A stretch of DNA of 52,492 nt from Candidatus Mediterraneibacter excrementigallinarum (lineage in GTDB: Bacteria; Bacillota; Clostridia; Lachnospirales; Lachnospiraceae), in the NCBI GenBank assembly GCA_019120075.1, contig DWVT01000048.1:1-52492 (forward strand), written 5' to 3'. The notes below the pieces were generated by a model. That model ran no database searches. It was not told where the DNA came from and worked only from the letters and a program-made list of their open reading frames with translations. The translations under genes and the position numbers were made by a program. Below are positions 48,000-52,492 of this stretch, piece by piece; within the stretch, counting starts at the first letter, position 1; every line of letters starts with the position of its first letter.

Positions 48000-48956
48000 A
48001 TGAGCAGTCATATTGTGATACCGGTTCTCATCTCATTTGCGGTGAGTGTTATTCTGGGACCGGTTGTCATTCCTTTTTTACGGAAACTGAAAATGAAGCA
48101 GACAGAACGTACCGATGGAGTGCAGTCTCATCTGAAAAAAGCAGGGACGCCCACTATGGGCGGTGTGATGATTCTTGCGAGTATTATCATTACCTCCCTG
48201 TTCTATGTAAAAGACTATCCGAGGATCATCCCGGTTCTGTTCCTGACTGTAGCGTTTGGACTTATTGGATTTCTCGATGATTATCTGAAAGTTGTGATGA
48301 AACGTTCGGACGGACTTTTTCCAATGCAGAAGATGGCGCTTCAGATTGTTGTGACAGCGATTTTTGCGTACTATATCGTAGAGGTGGCGGATATTCCTCT
48401 TACACTTCTGGTTCCGTTTTCCGGCGGATACTACTGGGATATAGGATGGCTGGCTGTTCCGGTACTTTTTGTTGCGGTCATCGGGACAGTGAACGGTACT
48501 AATTTTACGGACGGACTGGACGGTCTTGCCTCCAGCGTGACGGTGCTGGTGGCCACCTTTTTCACTGTGGTTGCTGTCGGCACAAAGAGCGGCGTGGAAC
48601 CGATCACCTGCGCAGTTGTAGGAGCGCTGCTGGGGTTCCTTCTGTTTAATGTATATCCGGCAAGTGTTTTTATGGGGGACACCGGGTCGCTGGCTCTGGG
48701 TGGGTTCGTTGCCGGGACCGCCTATATGCTGCAGATGCCGCTGTTTATCATTATCGTAGGTTTTATCTACCTGGTAGAGGTGGCGTCGGTCATCCTTCAG
48801 GTGGCTTATTTTAAGAAAACAGGTGGAAAACGTCTCTTTAAGATGGCGCCGATTCATCATCATTTTGAATTATGCGGATGGTCAGAGACCAGAGTCGTCG
48901 CTGTATTTTCTATTGTGACGGCGATCCTCTGTCTTATCGCTTTAATGGGGGTATAG
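48000..48956 (+). CDS. mraY: Phospho-N-acetylmuramoyl-pentapeptide transferase MraY
   Basis: Makes lipid I from UDP-MurNAc-pentapeptide and undecaprenyl phosphate. The 318-residue protein has about ten membrane helices and the family motifs Gly-Thr-Pro-Thr-Met-Gly-Gly (near 49), Phe-Leu-Asp-Asp-Tyr (catalytic Asp pair near 93), Asn-Phe-Thr-Asp-Gly-Leu-Asp-Gly (near 168), Phe-Met-Gly-Asp-Thr-Gly-Ser and the closing Met-Ala-Pro-Ile-His-His-His-Phe-Glu. AGGTGG precedes the ATG. A promoter and a structured leader lie just upstream. Confidence 0.97.
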   Translation: MSSHIVIPVLISFAVSVILGPVVIPFLRKLKMKQTERTDGVQSHLKKAGTPTMGGVMILASIIITSLFYVKDYPRIIPVLFLTVAFGLIGFLDDYLKVVMKRSDGLFPMQKMALQIVVTAIFAYYIVEVADIPLTLLVPFSGGYYWDIGWLAVPVLFVAVIGTVNGTNFTDGLDGLASSVTVLVATFFTVVAVGTKSGVEPITCAVVGALLGFLLFNVYPASVFMGDTGSLALGGFVAGTAYMLQMPLFIIIVGFIYLVEVASVILQVAYFKKTGGKRLFKMAPIHHHFELCGWSETRVVAVFSIVTAILCLIALMGV

Positions 48957-48958
48957 AA

Positions 48959-50329
48959 ATGGAGATAAAAGAGAAAAAGGTTCTGGTATTCGGTTCGGGA
49001 ATCAGCGGAGAAGCAGCCAGCAGGCTTCTTCTTGAGGAAGGTGCTGAGGTGATCCTGTATGATGGAAATGACAGACTGGATGAACAGAAACTGCTCAGTG
49101 AGATCGTCTGGAAAACGGGACAGAAAGCCAGTGTGATCCTTGGATCACTGTCGGAACAGCAGGAAGATGAGATGCTGGACGGGCTGTCTCTTGTGGTGAT
49201 GAGTCCCGGCGTTCCAACGGATCTTCCGATCGTCGGGAAAATGCATCAGCGTGGGATTCCTGTGTGGGGAGAGATTGAACTGGCATATGTTTTCGGAAAA
49301 GGAGATGTCCTTGCAATCACAGGTACCAACGGAAAGACAACAACCACAGCCCTTCTCGGAGAAATCATGAACAACTGGAAAGAGAGTGTTTTCGTTGTGG
49401 GAAATATCGGGAATCCATATACGAATGTGGCTCTCAAGACAAAGGAAACGTCTGTGGTAGTGGCGGAGATCAGCAGTTTTCAGCTGGAGACAGTACATAC
49501 ATTCCGTCCCAAGGTCAGTGCTATCCTGAATATCACTCCGGATCATCTGAATCGTCATCATACAATGGAGGCGTATATCTCGGCGAAGGAAAACATCGCG
49601 GTAAATCAGACGGAAGAGGATTTCTGTGTGCTCAACTATGAGGACGAGGAGACCAGAAAATTCGGAGAAAAGGTGAAGGCTGAAGTTCTATATTTCAGCA
49701 GCGCGCATAAACTTAAAAGAGGTGTATACCTCGACGGTACAAAGATCATCTGCGATATTGACAGAAAGATCGAGATCTGCGATGTCAGTGAACTGAACAT
49801 ACTCGGAACTCACAATTATGAGAATGCAATGGCTGCAACCGCAATGGCTTATGCATATGGGACTCCGGTGGAGATCATCAGAAAAACTCTCCGCGAATTT
49901 CAGGGGGTGGAACACCGGATCGAGTTTGTGGCGGAAAAGAACGGAGTAGCCTATTATAATGATTCGAAAGGGACCAATCCTGATGCGGCGATCAGAGGGA
50001 TCCGTGCAATGAACAGGCCGACGGTGCTGATCGGGGGCGGTTATGATAAAGATTCCGAATATGATGAATGGATCGAGGCTTTTGACGGGAAGGTCAAAAA
50101 ACTTGTGCTGATCGGAGCTACCCGGGAGAAGATCGCGGAGACGGCGAGACGACATGGATTTCAGGATATTGTCATGGCAGATACATTCGAGGAAGCGTTT
50201 GAACGGTGTGTTGAATCAGCGCAGCCGGGAGATGCGGTACTTTTATCCCCGGCATGTGCAAGCTGGGGAATGTTTAAGAATTATGAGGAACGCGGAGATA
50301 AATTCAAAGAACTGGTAAATCAGCTGTAA
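48959..50329 (+). CDS. murD: UDP-N-acetylmuramoylalanine-D-glutamate ligase MurD
   Basis: Adds D-glutamate to UDP-MurNAc-L-alanine. The 456-residue cytoplasmic ligase has an N-terminal Rossmann-like domain (Val-Phe-Gly-Ser-Gly-Ile-Ser-Gly), the ATP-binding loop Gly122-Thr-Asn-Gly-Lys-Thr-Thr-Thr, the Thr-Pro-Asp-His-Leu-Asn-Arg-His segment and Asn-Asp-Ser-Lys-Gly-Thr-Asn-Pro in the C-terminal part. ATG 48959, three bases after the mraY stop, has GGGGG seven bases upstream; a longer in-frame start inside mraY is rejected. murE, murF and murG, often present beside murD, are not in this cluster. Confidence 0.96.
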   Translation: MEIKEKKVLVFGSGISGEAASRLLLEEGAEVILYDGNDRLDEQKLLSEIVWKTGQKASVILGSLSEQQEDEMLDGLSLVVMSPGVPTDLPIVGKMHQRGIPVWGEIELAYVFGKGDVLAITGTNGKTTTTALLGEIMNNWKESVFVVGNIGNPYTNVALKTKETSVVVAEISSFQLETVHTFRPKVSAILNITPDHLNRHHTMEAYISAKENIAVNQTEEDFCVLNYEDEETRKFGEKVKAEVLYFSSAHKLKRGVYLDGTKIICDIDRKIEICDVSELNILGTHNYENAMAATAMAYAYGTPVEIIRKTLREFQGVEHRIEFVAEKNGVAYYNDSKGTNPDAAIRGIRAMNRPTVLIGGGYDKDSEYDEWIEAFDGKVKKLVLIGATREKIAETARRHGFQDIVMADTFEEAFERCVESAQPGDAVLLSPACASWGMFKNYEERGDKFKELVNQL

Positions 50330-50345
50330 GAGGAGTGAATCTCGA

Positions 50346-51431
50346 TTGGAGCGTCCCGCAAAAAAAGGCAGATTTGATGATACGCTGCTGGCTGTTGTAC
50401 TGATCCTGGTCGGAATCGGTCTGGTCCTTCTCTGGAGCACCAGCGCATACAACGGCAGGATAAAGTTTCATGACTCTCTGTACTATCTGAAGAAACAGGG
50501 CTTTGCGACACTGCTGGGGCTTGCGGGGATGATTGTCACAGCCAGGATCGATTACCACAGATGGATCCCTTTTGCGGTGCCGGGATATCTGACGGCAGTG
50601 ATTCTGGCGATAGCTGTCATGCTGTTTGGAGATGAATATAACGGGTCCAAAAGATGGTTGTCTTTGGGCCCGGTTTCTTTTCAGCCGTCAGAGTTTGCCA
50701 AGGTAGCTGTGATCCTGTTCCTTGCCTGGCTGGTGAGCAGAAATGTGAAAAAGATGACAAAATTCCGGAGCCTGCTCCTGGTTATGATCTCAATTCTTCC
50801 AATCGTGGCGTTGGTAGGAGCCAGCAATCTGAGCACGGCTATTATTATCCTCGGGATCGGAGTTATCGTGATCTTTACTGCAAGCCCCAAGTATTCACCG
50901 TTTATCTGGATGGGGACTGCCGGAATCGCATTTATGGCTGTTTTCCTTGCTCTTGAGAGTTACAGGCTGGAGAGGATCGCAATCTGGAGAAATCCCGAGA
51001 AGTATGAGAAAGGGTATCAGACGCTTCAGGGACTTTATGCGATCGGAAGCGGCGGTCTGTTTGGGCGGGGACTGGGCAACAGCGTGCAGAAACTCGGATT
51101 TCTACCGGAAGCCCAGAACGATATGATCTTTTCGATCATATGTGAGGAACTTGGCCTGGTGGGGGCATCGGTTATTGTGATTCTCTTTCTTGTGCTGATC
51201 TGGAGGTTTTTTGTGATCGCCACAAGAGCAAAAGATCTGTTTGGCGCCCTGATCGCATCCGGTGCTATGGCGCATATGATGATCCAGGTGATTCTGAATA
51301 TCGCCGTGGTCACAAATACGATCCCCAATACAGGAATCACACTCCCTTTTATCAGTTACGGCGGGACGTCGGTGCTGTTTCTCCTGCTTGAAATGGGACT
51401 TGTCCTCAGCGTCTCCAGTGTGATAGAATAA
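50346..51431 (+). CDS. ftsW: SEDS peptidoglycan glycosyltransferase FtsW/SpoVE
   Basis: A 361-residue ten-helix SEDS protein that polymerises lipid II. Motifs: Trp-Ser-Thr-Ser near 30, Asn-Gly-Ser-Lys-Arg-Trp-Leu near 99, Gln-Pro-Ser-Glu-Phe-Ala-Lys near 114, the Gly-Gln/Gly-Leu-Gly-Asn-Ser loop near 240 and Pro-Phe-Ile-Ser-Tyr-Gly-Gly-Thr near the end. The start is TTG 50346, with AGGAG ten bases upstream; no closer ATG exists. By position, after murD and in the same cluster as spoVD, it is FtsW or SpoVE; clostridial genomes often call it either. It is distinct from the N-terminally extended SEDS at 39023. Confidence 0.93.
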   Translation: MERPAKKGRFDDTLLAVVLILVGIGLVLLWSTSAYNGRIKFHDSLYYLKKQGFATLLGLAGMIVTARIDYHRWIPFAVPGYLTAVILAIAVMLFGDEYNGSKRWLSLGPVSFQPSEFAKVAVILFLAWLVSRNVKKMTKFRSLLLVMISILPIVALVGASNLSTAIIILGIGVIVIFTASPKYSPFIWMGTAGIAFMAVFLALESYRLERIAIWRNPEKYEKGYQTLQGLYAIGSGGLFGRGLGNSVQKLGFLPEAQNDMIFSIICEELGLVGASVIVILFLVLIWRFFVIATRAKDLFGALIASGAMAHMMIQVILNIAVVTNTIPNTGITLPFISYGGTSVLFLLLEMGLVLSVSSVIE

Positions 51432-51432
51432 A

Positions 51433-51454
51433 CGTTACAGTGTGAACTGTAACG
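51433..51454. other. Perfect palindrome between ftsW and divIB
   Basis: CGTTACAGT at 51433-51441 and ACTGTAACG at 51446-51454 form a perfect 9-bp inverted repeat around GTGA, two bases after the ftsW stop and 25 bases before divIB. No U-run follows. It could be a repressor operator or an mRNA processing hairpin. Confidence 0.6.
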
Positions 51455-51478
51455 ATCCGAAAAGATGGGAGGAATACG

Positions 51479-52216
51479 ATGAAGAAAAAGAAACGCAGGA
51501 GGAAAGCGTGGAAAACTGTACTGACGATTGCCGCTGTGCTCATCCTGCTTGGCCTGATCCTCGTTTTCGGATTTCGGATCCGCACGGTTGAGGTGAAAGG
51601 GAATGATTATTATGGAGATAATTCCATTGCCTCCTGGATTCAGAATGACAGATTGGCGGAGAATTCGCTCTATGTTCTTTTGAAGTACAGATTTACTCAG
51701 CCTGATATGCCTTCCGCTGTGGAAAGTATGGAAGTGTCCCTGAAAAACCCGTGGACTCTTCTGGTGAAGGTGCAGGAGAAGACGATGCTGGGATATGTGG
51801 ATTATGACGGTGCCTACCTGTACTTTGACAGAGAGGGGATCGCATCGCTGAGGACAAAGAAAGTGATGGAAGGAGTCCCCTATGTGGAGGGACTGGACTT
51901 TGATGCATCTTCTGTTGTTATCGGAGAGGAACTTCCGGTGGAAGATGACAGTATTTTCGGAAAGATCATGGATGCTTCACAGTACCTGAAAGAAAATGAA
52001 CTGTCTCCGGACCGGCTTGTCTGTGGTGAAAACGGGATCACGCTCTATTTTGGAAAGGTGGAGGTCCTTCTGGGAAACAGCGGATATGATAACCGCATTG
52101 CTCAGATCAAACCGATTCTTGAGAAGCTTCAGGAAAAATATCCGGATACAGCAGGAACCCTGCATCTGGAGAATTTTGACGAGTCGTCAGACGCGGTCCG
52201 GTTCGTGCCGGAATAG
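51479..52216 (+). CDS. divIB: Division protein DivIB/FtsQ
   Basis: A 245-residue bitopic protein: a very basic leader (1-12), one membrane helix (~13-32), and a POTRA domain starting Arg-Ile-Arg-Thr-Val-Glu-Val-Lys-Gly-Asn-Asp-Tyr-Tyr, with a following FtsQ beta domain. It forms the septal complex with FtsL and DivIC that activates FtsW-FtsI. GGGAGGAA precedes the ATG. The position between ftsW and ftsZ is canonical for clostridia that lack ftsA. The sequence is divergent, as usual for this family. Confidence 0.92.
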   Translation: MKKKKRRRKAWKTVLTIAAVLILLGLILVFGFRIRTVEVKGNDYYGDNSIASWIQNDRLAENSLYVLLKYRFTQPDMPSAVESMEVSLKNPWTLLVKVQEKTMLGYVDYDGAYLYFDREGIASLRTKKVMEGVPYVEGLDFDASSVVIGEELPVEDDSIFGKIMDASQYLKENELSPDRLVCGENGITLYFGKVEVLLGNSGYDNRIAQIKPILEKLQEKYPDTAGTLHLENFDESSDAVRFVPE

Positions 52217-52249
52217 AGGCAAAAAATCAGAAAAATAAGAAAAAATGTA

Positions 52250-52278
52250 TTGATTATTTACTAAAAAGACTTTATTAT
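52250..52278 (+). promoter_or_regulatory. Sigma-A promoter for ftsZ
   Basis: TTGATT at 52250-52255 and TATTAT at 52273-52278 are exactly 17 bp apart in a very AT-rich gap between divIB and ftsZ. Confidence 0.62.
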
Positions 52279-52352
52279 ATACTTATTGGATTATAGCGTT
52301 CAATTAAAGGGATGTATAAGAAATTAATAAGACAACAAAGGAGGAAATACTC

Positions 52353-52492
52353 TTGTTAGAAATTAAAACCAACGAATCGGAAGCGGCTGCAAGAATAATT
52401 GTTGTCGGAGTCGGCGGAGGCGGAAACAATGCCGTGAACCGCATGATCGATGAACAGATCGCAGGCGTAGAATTTATCGCAGTTAATACAGA
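52353..52492 (+). CDS. ftsZ: Cell division GTPase FtsZ, N-terminal end only
   Basis: The first 46 codons of ftsZ, cut by the right edge. The start is TTG 52353, with AAAGGAGG eight to nine bases upstream. After Leu-Glu-Ile-Lys-Thr-Asn-Glu the hallmark nucleotide-binding segment follows: [16 protein letters not shown], then Val-Glu-Phe-Ile-Ala-Val-Asn-Thr. FtsZ forms the Z ring that recruits the proteins encoded upstream. The gene has its own promoter. Confidence 0.96.
   Translation, partial: MLEIKTNESEAAARIIVVGVGGGGNNAVNRMIDEQIAGVEFIAVNT

Overview
The window looks like chromosome of a spore-forming Clostridia, most likely the Lachnospiraceae. The evidence is the cotJA-cotJB-cotJC spore coat operon, a SpoVD-type penicillin-binding protein in the division cluster, a DisA_N-type diadenylate cyclase paired with a YbbR protein, moderate-to-low GC, strong purine-rich ribosome binding sites and several TTG/GTG starts. 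Almost everything is on the plus strand; only the cotJ operon is on the minus strand. There are no insertion sequences, CRISPR arrays or rRNA genes.

Layout. 1-91 is the 3' tail of a comF-type gene. 168-5161 is an operon of two unrecognised membrane proteins, cdaA, cdaR, an HPr-like protein and a sugar nucleotidyltransferase. 5189-12507 holds a LytR-CpsA-Psr (LCP) ligase, a GerMN-domain lipoprotein and a 1651-residue wall hydrolase with an amidase at one end, a glucosaminidase at the other and nine ~99-residue repeats between. From a near-consensus promoter at 12596 to a terminator at 27637 runs a long surface-glycan operon: tarI, tarJ (CDP-ribitol synthesis), tagG/tagH (polymer export), four GT2 and one GT8 glycosyltransferases, a CDP-polyol phosphotransferase, ugd, an acyltransferase and a YfhO-type protein. 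A sugar-phosphate transferase with its own promoter and a second LCP ligase follow. The middle of this locus is visibly more AT-rich than its flanks.

30705-41758 holds a cohesin-domain membrane protein, glmS, htrA, the cotJ operon, tRNA-Pro(GGG), asnB, a SEDS glycosyltransferase with a long N-terminal extension, a DegV protein and a 78-residue membrane protein. 42020-52492 is the division and cell wall (dcw) cluster: mraZ, rsmH, ftsL, ftsI, spoVD, mraY, murD, ftsW/spoVE, divIB and the start of ftsZ. murE, murF and murG are absent from it.

Together this is a cell-envelope supercluster: c-di-AMP signalling, amino-sugar supply (glmS), peptidoglycan precursor synthesis and polymerisation, teichoic-acid-like polymer synthesis, export and ligation, wall turnover and septation. 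The least expected signals are regulatory. An intrinsic terminator between ftsI and spoVD has its U-tract immediately before the spoVD start codon and buries the spoVD ribosome binding site in its 3' arm. A consensus promoter is followed at once by a 62-nt hairpin before mraY. Four AGTGG boxes at exact 10-bp spacing follow the mraZ promoter.
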